NCBI GenBank assembly: GCA_026982835.1
Contig: JALSGI010000657.1
Location: forward strand, 1 to 12,356
Length of the DNA: 12,356 nt
Direction: 5' to 3'
Source: Planctomycetota bacterium
Lineage (GTDB): Bacteria; Planctomycetota; Planctomycetia; Pirellulales; S012-138
Part shown: positions 1 to 6,504 of the stretch, in pieces
How positions within the stretch are numbered: the stretch's first letter is position 1
How the letters are laid out: each line of letters opens with the position of its first letter
Made by a program: the position numbers and the translations under genes
The notes under the pieces: generated by a model
Database searches by the model: none
What the model was told of the DNA's origin: nothing
What the model saw: only the letters and a program-made list of their open reading frames with translations

Positions 1-330
1 CCTGCGGGCGGCATTGCTGGATGGAACTTTTGACCACCTTTGGACCACCTGCATCCGCCAGGCCGCCTGAAAACCGCCACAAAATCTCAGCCGCACCCGC
101 TCGGTTCTACGGCTTGACACAGCGGGAGCTTGCGAAGAGCAGGCCGTGTGAAAAAACCGGCGGTGGGCTGTCGGGGGAACGTCGATCCCCCTGCCCCCGT
201 TCCTCCCCGCGCCAGCCACGGCCAGGAAAAAGCCCCGCTGGCCCTCAGATCCTGGGTACGTGTTTAGCCAGCTGGCACATTGCTGATCCGACGCTTCCGT
301 ACGTGGTAGAAATAGGCGTTTATTCTTGTA
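1..330. other. Left-edge non-coding stretch
   Basis: No convincing gene is visible. The one long open frame (21-764, plus) has an arbitrary composition, runs through the hairpin repeats downstream and resembles no family I know. Small structures are present: a near-duplication of TTGACCACCT/TTGGACCACCT around 28-51, a C-run/G-run segment near 173-205 that could fold, and the 10-bp palindrome GCCAGCTGGC at 267-276. None can be given a role. A TTGACA at 114-119 has no -10 at a useful distance. Confidence 0.5.
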
Positions 331-434
331 TTCTTGCCAACGGCGAGCCGCTGGCTTCAGCTGGCGGAGAAGATCGACATGCGTTTTTTCTTGGCTCTCC
401 CCCGGCTAAAGCCGGGGGCTCGCCGAAGCAAGAA
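331..434. repeat. REPIN-like inverted hairpin pair 1
   Basis: Two palindromic units face each other. The first (341-370, plus) reads CGGCGAGCC, an 8-bp stem CCGCTGGC/GCTGGCGG with loop TTCA, then GGAGA; two of its pairs are G-T/T-G, so it folds better as RNA than as DNA. The second (396-425) is the same design reversed, with a perfect stem CCCCCGGC/GCCGGGGG and loop TAAA. The inner gap is 25 nt. The outer edges carry TTCTTGC (331-337) and its complement GCAAGAA (428-434). The design matches REP doublets (REPINs), which are mobilised in trans by RAYT transposases in other bacteria; no RAYT gene is in this window. It is the first of three adjacent pairs. Confidence 0.75.
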
Positions 435-443
435 CGAGCGTCG

Positions 444-532
444 ATTCTTGCTCGTCACGGCGAGCCGGGAGCGTCAGCTCCCGGAGACGGCAGGGCCGTC
501 AGCCACTGGGAGCTTCCGCTCCGGTGCAAGAA
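444..532. repeat. REPIN-like inverted hairpin pair 2
   Basis: The left unit (458-487, plus) has CGGCGAGCC, a perfect 8-bp stem CCGGGAGC/GCTCCCGG with loop GTCA, then GGAGA. The right side is a variant in the opposite orientation: GGAGC/GCTCC with loop TTCC at 509-522. The outer edges are again TTCTTGC (444-450) and GCAAGAA (526-532). A further perfect mini-hairpin GACGGC/GCCGTC (loop AGG, 486-500) lies between the arms. The right unit matches the unit at 6350-6373 closely when read on the minus strand. It begins 10 nt after pair 1 ends, so the pairs lie in tandem. Confidence 0.65.
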
Positions 533-551
533 CAAACGCAAACACACCAAA

Positions 552-638
552 CGGCGAGCCGCTGGCTTCAGCCAGCGGAGAAAAATAACGCAATGCACTT
601 ATCCGGCTCTCCCCGGGCTCCAAGCCCGGGGCTCGCCG
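552..638. repeat. REPIN-like inverted hairpin pair 3
   Basis: The left unit (552-581, plus) shares 23 bp with pair 1 (339-361 against 550-572) but has a perfect stem, CCGCTGGC/GCCAGCGG with loop TTCA, then GGAGA. The right unit (608-638, reversed) has a 9-bp stem CCCCGGGCT/AGCCCGGGG with a 3-nt loop and ends GGCTCGCCG. The inner gap is 26 nt, against 25 in pair 1. The outer TTCTTGC edge is not obvious here. The copy sits about 100 nt upstream of the tRNA-Arg promoter. Confidence 0.7.
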
Positions 639-739
639 GACAAAAATCAGCTCTTTTGCTCTGAAAATGCTCCATTTTGTGCTGGCACGCGAAACACGTA
701 CGCGGCGTGGTCCGGGGGCGATTTTTGCTCCAGCAGGCG

Positions 740-767
740 TTGCCACAACGGGAGGAAAAACTAGAAT
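740..767 (+). promoter_or_regulatory. Probable sigma-70-type promoter of tRNA-Arg
   Basis: TTGCCA (740-745) and TAGAAT (762-767) each match the housekeeping consensus at five of six positions, and they are 16 nt apart. A start about 7 nt downstream would give a roughly 12-nt leader before the tRNA 5' end at 786. The position directly upstream of a stable RNA gene supports the call. Confidence 0.55.
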
Positions 768-785
768 AGGGGCGCTATCCCAGTT

Positions 786-859
<74 letters not shown>

Positions 860-1362
860 CTCGGTAAGTCCTTGTGATTCCAAGACTTGCGACAAGTTTC
901 CGCCAGGTTCCAGGTTAGGGCAATCCCCCTGGGAGGCACTTCCACGCGATTCTGCCCTGTTCCGGGAAATGGTGCAGCAGGGGGTGCAGCAATTTGCAGC
1001 GGCTGCTGCACGGGGGTTGTGGGATGCAAGGGGCTGGTTGGTTGCTGGGCGGCTCGGTCCGATAGCCCCGTATGATCTGCCGAGTCCTGCTGCATGGGGC
1101 CGGTGGGTTGCGGGGTGGCACGGTGGTAGTGTTCCGCGTGGGTCTGTAGGTAGTGCTCGCGGGCCACGGGTTCGGAGTTGCCGATAACCTGGAAGCTTGG
1201 CAGGGGGCTGCCGTTTCCCTTTCTTGCAAGAGGGCTTCAAGGCGTGGTCGATGGTCCGGCCAGGGGGTAGAATGGGGCTGTGTGGCGCGGTCATCCTGCT
1301 TTCGGCCCGGCGTGTGGCTGCTCAAGACGGGGCCGTCTGCCCAGAGCGAGAGGACATCGGCC
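860..1362. other. About 500-nt gap between tRNA-Arg and the UVR gene
   Basis: I see no supportable gene. Open frames exist on both strands, but those overlapping the tRNA on the minus strand are the familiar spurious tRNA antisense translations. The stretch holds a weak hairpin ACTTG/CAAGT (885-897) followed by TTT that could end the tRNA transcript. It also holds a nested inverted repeat, GTGCAGCAG (972-980) against CTGCTGCAC (1003-1011), with an extra GTGCAGC between the arms at 984-990. The rest is G-rich on the plus strand. A structured RNA or a long leader of the downstream gene cannot be excluded, but no known RNA family is recognisable. Confidence 0.45.
1348..1354 (+). promoter_or_regulatory. 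Shine-Dalgarno that selects the TTG start at 1363
   Basis: GAGAGGA lies 8 nt before the TTG codon at 1363-1365. It is the best ribosome-binding site in this frame, and the conserved-looking protein sequence begins right after it. The ATG at 1374 is out of frame. Confidence 0.6.
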
Positions 1363-2127
1363 TTGAACGAATCATGGCGCAATCTCTCCTTGGACCAGGA
1401 CAAGGACATCGACCACGTGCTGGCCGCCTGGCCTTACAAGCCCAGCGCCGTGCAGGTGCGGATCATCCGCACCGTGCAGGGGCGGCAGGTGATGCAGATG
1501 CGGGTGGATCTGGGCATTTTGCAAATGGAGCTTCAGGGGCGTCCTGACGGGACCCGGCCCGGCGGGGCGGCCACCTACCTGGACCATCTGCTGGCCCTGG
1601 AGTTTCACGATCCGCATCACTTCGAGCTGACCGAGGAGCACTGCGAGGAGATCGACCGGGAGTTCGAGCAATTCTACCATCGCCGTATCGGCTTTCTGGC
1701 ATTGAATCTCTACGAGCAGGCGGTCGAGGACGCCGATCACACGCTGGCGCTGATGGACTTTTGCCGCCGCTGGGCACGCGACCCGCAGTGGCTTTGGTCG
1801 CACGAGCAGTATCGGCCCTTTGTGGTGTTTCACCGGGCACAGGCGGCGGCCCTGGCTGCGCTGGACCGCAACGAGCCGGAAGAGGCGATCAACCGGCTCA
1901 ACCAGGGACTGGAGCAGATGGCCGAGTTTTTTGCCCACTACGATGCCGAAGAACACTTCGAGGAAGACGAGCTGGTGCAGCGGCTGCAGGAGTTGCGGGA
2001 GACGATCCGCCAGGATTTCCACGTGGGGAAAACCTTGGCCGAACAGCTCTCCGAGGCGATTGCGGCCGAGGAGTACGAGCGGGCCGCCCGGCTGCGCGAT
2101 CAGCTCCGCCGCCGCAAGCAGCAGTAA
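1363..2127 (+). CDS. UVR (UvrB/UvrC) motif-containing protein
   Basis: A 254-residue soluble protein. Residues about 226-250 (LAEQLSEAIAAEEYERAARL and following) form the UVR helical hairpin, which in UvrB and UvrC mediates their mutual contact and in McsA-type proteins mediates partner binding. The N-terminal part (about 10-60) looks beta-rich, with RIIRTVQGRQVMQMRVDLGI and a following GRPDGTRPGG loop. Residues 90-190 are acidic and helical. There is no nuclease, helicase or DNA-binding motif, and none of the zinc-binding CxxC pairs of McsA. It may act as an adaptor, but the function is unknown. The open frame extends upstream to 1153, but that part has poor coding character, so the TTG with its Shine-Dalgarno is preferred. 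It is probably a single-gene unit, with a 12-bp palindrome, CCGCAGCTGCGG (2138-2149), 10 nt after the stop codon. Confidence 0.8.
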   Translation: MNESWRNLSLDQDKDIDHVLAAWPYKPSAVQVRIIRTVQGRQVMQMRVDLGILQMELQGRPDGTRPGGAATYLDHLLALEFHDPHHFELTEEHCEEIDREFEQFYHRRIGFLALNLYEQAVEDADHTLALMDFCRRWARDPQWLWSHEQYRPFVVFHRAQAAALAALDRNEPEEAINRLNQGLEQMAEFFAHYDAEEHFEEDELVQRLQELRETIRQDFHVGKTLAEQLSEAIAAEEYERAARLRDQLRRRKQQ

Positions 2128-2266
2128 CAGAGGGCTGCCGCAGCTGCGGGGTGCGAGCGCAAAAGCATTTCTCTACTGCGGCTCCAAGGGGCGCGGCGTT
2201 TGAGAAAACGAGTCTTCATGCTTTCTGTCCAAGGGACACTCCAGCGCCGAAGGCAGGCAAGACGTT

Positions 2267-2295
2267 TTGACATTCCCCCCCGCGGCCGTTAAAAA
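2267..2295 (+). promoter_or_regulatory. Probable promoter of the aor operon
   Basis: A perfect TTGACA (2267-2272) is followed by a 17-nt spacer and TAAAAA (2290-2295, four of six matches). A start near 2302 would give a leader of about 45 nt before the ATG at 2347. The spacer contains a C-run and a CGCGGCCG segment. No operator for a specific regulator is recognisable. Confidence 0.5.
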
Positions 2296-2346
2296 GACAA
2301 GCAAGCCTAACCCGTCATCTCCTCGCAGCTTGTGGCGGAGCAAGCC

Positions 2347-2835
2347 ATGACGCAAATGCTGGTCATCGTGCCGGATCGCTGCACCGGCTGCATGCAGTGC
2401 GAGCTGGCCTGCGGCTGGGTGCAAAGCGGGCAGTTTCAGCCCTCGCAAAGCCTCATCCGGGTGAACATTTTCGACGAAGAGGCAAGCTACGCCCCCTACA
2501 CCTGCCTGCAGTGCGACGAGGCATGGTGCATGACCGCTTGCCCGGTCAACGCCATCGGTGTAGATGCTTCGGGGCAGGCCAAGGTGGTGGAGGAGCGGCT
2601 GTGCATCGGCTGCCACCTGTGCACGATCGCCTGCCCGTTCGGCACGGTGTTCACCCTGCCGCAGAACGACAAGGCGGCCAAGTGCAACCTGTGCGGCGGC
2701 CAGCCGGCCTGCGTGGTCTCCTGTCCCACGGATGCCATTCAATACCTGGATGCCCAGGAGTGCGGCCAGTGGTTCCGCGACTGGGGCCGCCGCGTACACG
2801 AGCGATACCTGGAAGAAATCGGTGCGCCTGCTTGA
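2347..2835 (+). CDS. aorA: Four-cluster [4Fe-4S] electron-transfer subunit of aldehyde oxidoreductase (AorA-like)
   Basis: A 162-residue ferredoxin-type subunit that carries electrons from the tungsten aldehyde oxidoreductase to its NAD(P)-reducing partner. Sixteen cysteines fall into four groups: 12/15/18/22, 53/56/61/65, 86/89/92/96 and 113/116/122/126. This is the four-[4Fe-4S] pattern of the DmsB/HycB-like family and of AorA. The groups are well separated and none has lost a cysteine. There is no signal peptide or membrane segment, so it is cytoplasmic. I chose ATG 2347 because GGAG (2337-2340) lies 6 nt upstream; an in-frame GTG at 2332 lacks a ribosome site. It is the first gene of the operon, 56 nt ahead of the catalytic subunit. 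The symbol follows the A. aromaticum naming, by architecture and context. Confidence 0.87.
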   Translation: MTQMLVIVPDRCTGCMQCELACGWVQSGQFQPSQSLIRVNIFDEEASYAPYTCLQCDEAWCMTACPVNAIGVDASGQAKVVEERLCIGCHLCTIACPFGTVFTLPQNDKAAKCNLCGGQPACVVSCPTDAIQYLDAQECGQWFRDWGRRVHERYLEEIGAPA

Positions 2836-2891
2836 TGCCCCTTCCCAAGACCATCGTGTCTTGATCTCCATTTCGCCCAAGGAGCTTCACC

Positions 2892-4736
2892 ATGTATGGT
2901 TGGACCGGCAAGTTGCTTCGGGTGGATCTGGCCACGGGCCAAAGCCGCGTGGAAGAGATTCCGGAGGATTGGCGTCGGGACTATATCGGCGGCCGCGGGC
3001 TGGCCGACCGTTATCTTTACGAGGAGCTGGACCCTCGCGTGGACCCGCTGGCCCCGGAAAACAAGCTCATCTTCGCCACCGGGCCGCTGACCGGCACCTG
3101 CGCCCCGTGCGGAGCCCGCTACATGGTGGTGACCAAGGGGGCCTTAACCGGGGCCATCACCACGAGCAACTCCGGCGGACACTGGGGGCCGGAGCTGAAG
3201 TTCGCCGGCTACGATCTGCTCATCCTGGAAAACGCCGCTCCCCGGCCCAGCTACCTGTTCATCTACGACGACCACGTGGAGCTGCGCGATGCGGGCCACC
3301 TGTGGGGCAAGGGGGTGTTTGAAACCGAAGACATGCTGCGGGAGGAGCTGGGCATTCCGGGGCTGCGGGTGGCGGGGATCGGCCCGGCCGGGGAAAACCG
3401 TGTGCGGTTCGCCTGCATCGTCAACGACAAGCATCGGGCCGCGGGGCGTTCGGGGGTGGGGGCGGTGATGGGCTCGAAGAACCTCAAAGCGGTGGCCGTA
3501 CGCGGCACCCGTGGCGTGCGCGTGGCCGACCCGGAGGCGTTCATGCGGGCCGTGTGGGCCATGCGGGCGGCGATGGAAGACCATCCAGGACGCAAGTCCT
3601 TTGCCGAGCTGGGCACCGCCGCCACGATCGACATGACCAACACCTTTGGCGGGCTGCCCACCCGCAACTTCCAGCAAGGGCAGTTCGAGCACGCCGAAAA
3701 CTTGAACGGCAACGCCATCCGCGACACGCGCCTTGTGGCCAACAAGGCCTGTTTCGCCTGCACTATCGCCTGCGGTCGCGTTTGCCGCCTGGGCGAACAC
3801 TCCGGCAAGTACCTGGTGAACACCCACCCGCGAAACTGGAAAATCGCCGGCGAGGGCCCCGAGTACGAAGGGGCCTGGGCCCTGGGGGCCGACACCGGCG
3901 TGGGCGACCTGGATGCGGTGCTGAAGGCCAACTGGCTCTGCAACGACCTGGGCATGGACCCCATCTCCATGGGAGCCACCCTGGCCGCAGCGATGGAGCT
4001 GTACCAGAAGGGGGCCATCACCGACGAGATGCTGGAACAGGGCATCCCGCTTGCCTTCGACAATCCCGAGGCCATCATCCGCTACACCGAAGCCACCGCC
4101 TACCGCGAGGGGATCGGCGACGAGCTGGCCGAGGGGGCCAAGCGGCTGGGCGAGAAGTTCGGCCACCCGGAAGTGTTCATGGGCTCCAAGGGTCAGGAGT
4201 TCCCGGCCTACGACCCGCGCGGCTTCCAGGGGATGGGCGTGGCCTACGCCACGTGCAATCGCGGGGCGTGCCACCTGCGGGCCTGGACCCCCGCGGTGGA
4301 AAGCACCGGCCAGATGGACCCCCACACGCCCAAGGGCAAGCCGGAATGGGTGGTTCACGAGCAGCATCGCACCACGGCCCACGACGCCACCGGGCTGTGC
4401 CTGTTCGTCGGGGCCGCCGGCGGCCCGCTGGAAACCTTCGTGCCCATCACCGCCGCGGCCACCGGGGTGCCCTACACGCTGGAGGACTTCGTCAAGATCG
4501 GCGAGCGGACCTGGAACCTGGAGCGGCTGTTCAACCTGCGGGCCGGGTTCACCCGGGCCGACGACAGCCTGCCCAAGCGACTGCTGGAAGAACCGCACAA
4601 GACCGGTCCCTCGGCCGGTGTGGTGGTCCACCTGGACGAGATGCTTCCGGTGTACTACCAGTGCCGCGGTTGGGACGAAGAGGGGCGCCCCACGCCGGAA
4701 AAACTGGCCGAGCTGGGGCTGGCCTCGCTGGCCTAG
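2892..4736 (+). CDS. aorB: Tungsten-containing aldehyde ferredoxin oxidoreductase, catalytic subunit (AorB-like)
   Basis: A 614-residue AOR-family enzyme that oxidises aldehydes to carboxylic acids at a tungsten bis-pyranopterin site. Relatives run the reverse reaction with low-potential donors. The start MYGWTGKLLRVDL is the typical family N-terminus. The [4Fe-4S] ligands are C287, C290 and C294 (CFACTIAC) plus distal C503 (DATGLCLF), which match C288/C291/C295/C494 of the Pyrococcus furiosus enzyme. Cofactor-binding signatures include RSGVGAVMGSKNLKAV (about 186-201) and EGPEYEG (321-327). The C-terminal block ERTWNLERLFNLRAGFTR (about 538-555) is also typical. Length is normal. AAGGAG (2879-2884) sits 7 nt before the ATG. 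The flanking subunits place it in the three-component NAD-linked AOR group. The physiological aldehyde cannot be read from the sequence. Confidence 0.95.
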   Translation: MYGWTGKLLRVDLATGQSRVEEIPEDWRRDYIGGRGLADRYLYEELDPRVDPLAPENKLIFATGPLTGTCAPCGARYMVVTKGALTGAITTSNSGGHWGPELKFAGYDLLILENAAPRPSYLFIYDDHVELRDAGHLWGKGVFETEDMLREELGIPGLRVAGIGPAGENRVRFACIVNDKHRAAGRSGVGAVMGSKNLKAVAVRGTRGVRVADPEAFMRAVWAMRAAMEDHPGRKSFAELGTAATIDMTNTFGGLPTRNFQQGQFEHAENLNGNAIRDTRLVANKACFACTIACGRVCRLGEHSGKYLVNTHPRNWKIAGEGPEYEGAWALGADTGVGDLDAVLKANWLCNDLGMDPISMGATLAAAMELYQKGAITDEMLEQGIPLAFDNPEAIIRYTEATAYREGIGDELAEGAKRLGEKFGHPEVFMGSKGQEFPAYDPRGFQGMGVAYATCNRGACHLRAWTPAVESTGQMDPHTPKGKPEWVVHEQHRTTAHDATGLCLFVGAAGGPLETFVPITAAATGVPYTLEDFVKIGERTWNLERLFNLRAGFTRADDSLPKRLLEEPHKTGPSAGVVVHLDEMLPVYYQCRGWDEEGRPTPEKLAELGLASLA

Positions 4737-4802
4737 CTCCGGACCGCTTGCTCCATCCCCCGTCAAACACCGCACACCCCTAGCAGCAGGTAAACAGCGA
4801 AC

Positions 4803-6203
4803 ATGGCCAAGCATCATGTGATCGTCGGCGGAGGTCCCGCGGCTACCAACGCCGTGGAAACCATCCGCCAGTTCGACACCCAAAGCACCATCACGCTGGT
4901 CAGCGACGAACCGGCTCACAGTCGCATGGCCCTGCCCTATTGGATCTCGGGGCAAATCCCCCGGGAGCACGTCCTTACCGGCGACGAGGACTACTTCCGG
5001 CGTTTGCAGGTGCAATGCCGCGTACCGGCCCGGGCCACCAGGCTGGATGCCCAGGCCAAGCAGCTTACTCTGGATAGTGGAGAAACCCTCTCCTTCGATA
5101 CGCTGCTGATTGCCACAGGCTCCTCGCCCGTGGGGCTTCCCATTCCGGGGGTGGACCTCGCCGGGGTGCAACCGCTGTGGACGCTGGACCACACCCAGGC
5201 GGTGCTTCAGTACGTGGAGCAGAACCAGCTCCAGCAGCCGCGGGTGGTGTTCATCGGGGCGGGGTTTATCGGCTTTATTGTGCTGGGAGCCATGTTCAAA
5301 CGCGGCTGGAAGCTCACGGTGGTGGAGCGCGAACCGCACGTGCTGCCGCGGATGCTCGATGCCCCGGCCGCCCAGATGGTGCAAAGCTGGCTTCACTCCC
5401 GCGGCGTGGAGGTTCACTGCGGCACCAGCGTGCAGGAGATTCGCCAGGGACAAGGCACCACCAAGCAGGTGGTGCTCGAAGGCGGCACACAGCTGGAGGC
5501 CGACGTGGTGATCGTCGCTACGGGCGTGAAGCCCAACGTGGACTGGCTCGACGGCTCGGGACTGGAGATCGACCAGGGCATTCTTATCGACGATCACTGC
5601 CGCACTAGCGCGGCGGACATCTACGCCGCCGGCGACGTGGCCCAGGGCCCGGTGCTCTTTTCCCAGCAGAAGGAAATCCACGCCATCCAGCCCACGGCGG
5701 TGGACCACGGCCGCGTGGCCGGGGCCAACATGGCCGGGCAGGATGTAAGCTATCCCGGCTCGCTGGCTATGAACGTGGTGGACATTTGCGGCTTGCAGGC
5801 GGCCAGCTTCGGTCGCTGGGACGCCCCCGAGGCCACCACCATCAACAACCCCTCGCGCCACATCTACCGCAAGCTCTGCTACGAGGGCGACCGGCTGGTG
5901 GGAGCCATTTTCCTGGGCCAGGCCAGCGACCTGGGAATGCTCAACGACGTGGGCATGGTCAAGGGGATTCTTCAGACCCAAACCCCCCTTGGCCCCTGGA
6001 AGCAGTTCTTGCAGGAAAACCCCTTCGACATCCGCCGCGTGTTCGTGGCCTGCCAGGTGGCCGACAAGCTGTGCCGGTTCCGGCTCATCGGCCGCCCGGC
6101 CCAACCGCGCGGCTATCGCTACCAGGGCGGCCAGCCCACCGCCACTCCGGGCCCGGGACACGCAAGCTACGTGCAAACCAAGGCCCAGCAAGGCGGTTCG
6201 TAG
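4803..6203 (+). CDS. aorC: FAD-dependent NAD(P)H oxidoreductase subunit of aldehyde oxidoreductase (AorC-like)
   Basis: A 466-residue flavoprotein of the pyridine nucleotide-disulphide oxidoreductase fold. The N-terminal Rossmann motif is VGGGPAA (8-14, FAD). A central NAD(P)-binding motif is IGAGFIG (151-157), followed by ELTVVER-type sequence ending in E175. ATGSSP (104-109) and YAAGDVA (274-280) are the other FAD contacts. No redox-active CxxxxC disulphide is seen, so it resembles NADH oxidase/ferredoxin reductase-type members. Residues after about 430 form a Gly/Pro/Gln-rich tail. It lies 66 nt after aorB with only a weak ribosome site (CAGG, 12 nt upstream of the ATG). In context it should pass AOR electrons to NAD(P)+. 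A more general NADH-dependent reductase role is the alternative. Confidence 0.85.
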   Translation: MAKHHVIVGGGPAATNAVETIRQFDTQSTITLVSDEPAHSRMALPYWISGQIPREHVLTGDEDYFRRLQVQCRVPARATRLDAQAKQLTLDSGETLSFDTLLIATGSSPVGLPIPGVDLAGVQPLWTLDHTQAVLQYVEQNQLQQPRVVFIGAGFIGFIVLGAMFKRGWKLTVVEREPHVLPRMLDAPAAQMVQSWLHSRGVEVHCGTSVQEIRQGQGTTKQVVLEGGTQLEADVVIVATGVKPNVDWLDGSGLEIDQGILIDDHCRTSAADIYAAGDVAQGPVLFSQQKEIHAIQPTAVDHGRVAGANMAGQDVSYPGSLAMNVVDICGLQAASFGRWDAPEATTINNPSRHIYRKLCYEGDRLVGAIFLGQASDLGMLNDVGMVKGILQTQTPLGPWKQFLQENPFDIRRVFVACQVADKLCRFRLIGRPAQPRGYRYQGGQPTATPGPGHASYVQTKAQQGGS

Positions 6204-6349
6204 CCCCCCGGGTTGGACGAGCCGGTGTGAGCGTGCGATTGTTTTTGTCGCAGGCGCATCGTTCTTGCAACCACGTGGAGAGCGTAGGAATCACTCGCCG
6301 GTTTCTTGAATCATCTGCGAAGCTCACGTTCCTCGGTTCGCCGTCATCT

Positions 6350-6456
6350 TTCTTGCATTGGAGCGGCAGCTCCGGCGAGCCGCGTGCGTGAGCACGCGGA
6401 GCGAGAAGAAAACGCTTGTTTGCGTTTCACCTCCGCGGGCTTGCGCCCGCGGCTCG
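6350..6456. repeat. REPIN-like inverted hairpin pair 4
   Basis: The pair lies between the convergent genes aorC and pepA. A TTCTTGC edge (6350-6356) leads to a GGAGC/GCTCC hairpin (loop GGCA, 6360-6373). The main plus unit (6373-6401) follows, with CGGCGAGCC and stem CCGCGTGC/GCACGCGG around loop GTGA. The reversed unit (6431-6456) has stem CCGCGGGC/GCCCGCGG with loop TTGC, then GGCTCG. The inner gap is 29 nt and contains the inverted repeat AAACGC/GCGTTT (6410-6415, 6422-6427). It belongs to the same family as the copies at 331-638. It could also act as a bidirectional transcription stop here. The rest of 6204-6504 shows no gene; another TTCTTGCA lies at 6262-6269. Confidence 0.75.
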
Positions 6457-6504
6457 TTGTTTTGCGCCGGCCGAGGTCGGCGGCTTGCCCAGGTCCTTGT
6501 CCCC

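Noticed and set aside
114..119. Promoter at the left edge based on TTGACA
   Set aside because: No -10-like hexamer lies 15-19 nt downstream and no gene follows.
339..638. CRISPR array
   Set aside because: Repeats alternate in orientation, differ in their stems and have no unique 30-40 nt spacers between identical repeats. No cas genes are present.
21..764. A 247-residue plus-strand frame through the hairpin repeats
   Set aside because: It runs across six palindromic units, has no family resemblance and no ribosome site. Its openness follows from base composition.
1363..2127. UvrB, UvrC or McsA itself
   Set aside because: Only the short UVR motif is shared. Helicase and nuclease domains and the McsA zinc cysteines are missing.
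3144..6191. A 1015-residue open frame on the minus strand opposite aorB and aorC
   Set aside because: It is His-, Gly- and Leu-rich with no domain, and it mirrors two genes with complete active-site motifs. Long antisense frames are expected in GC-rich genes.
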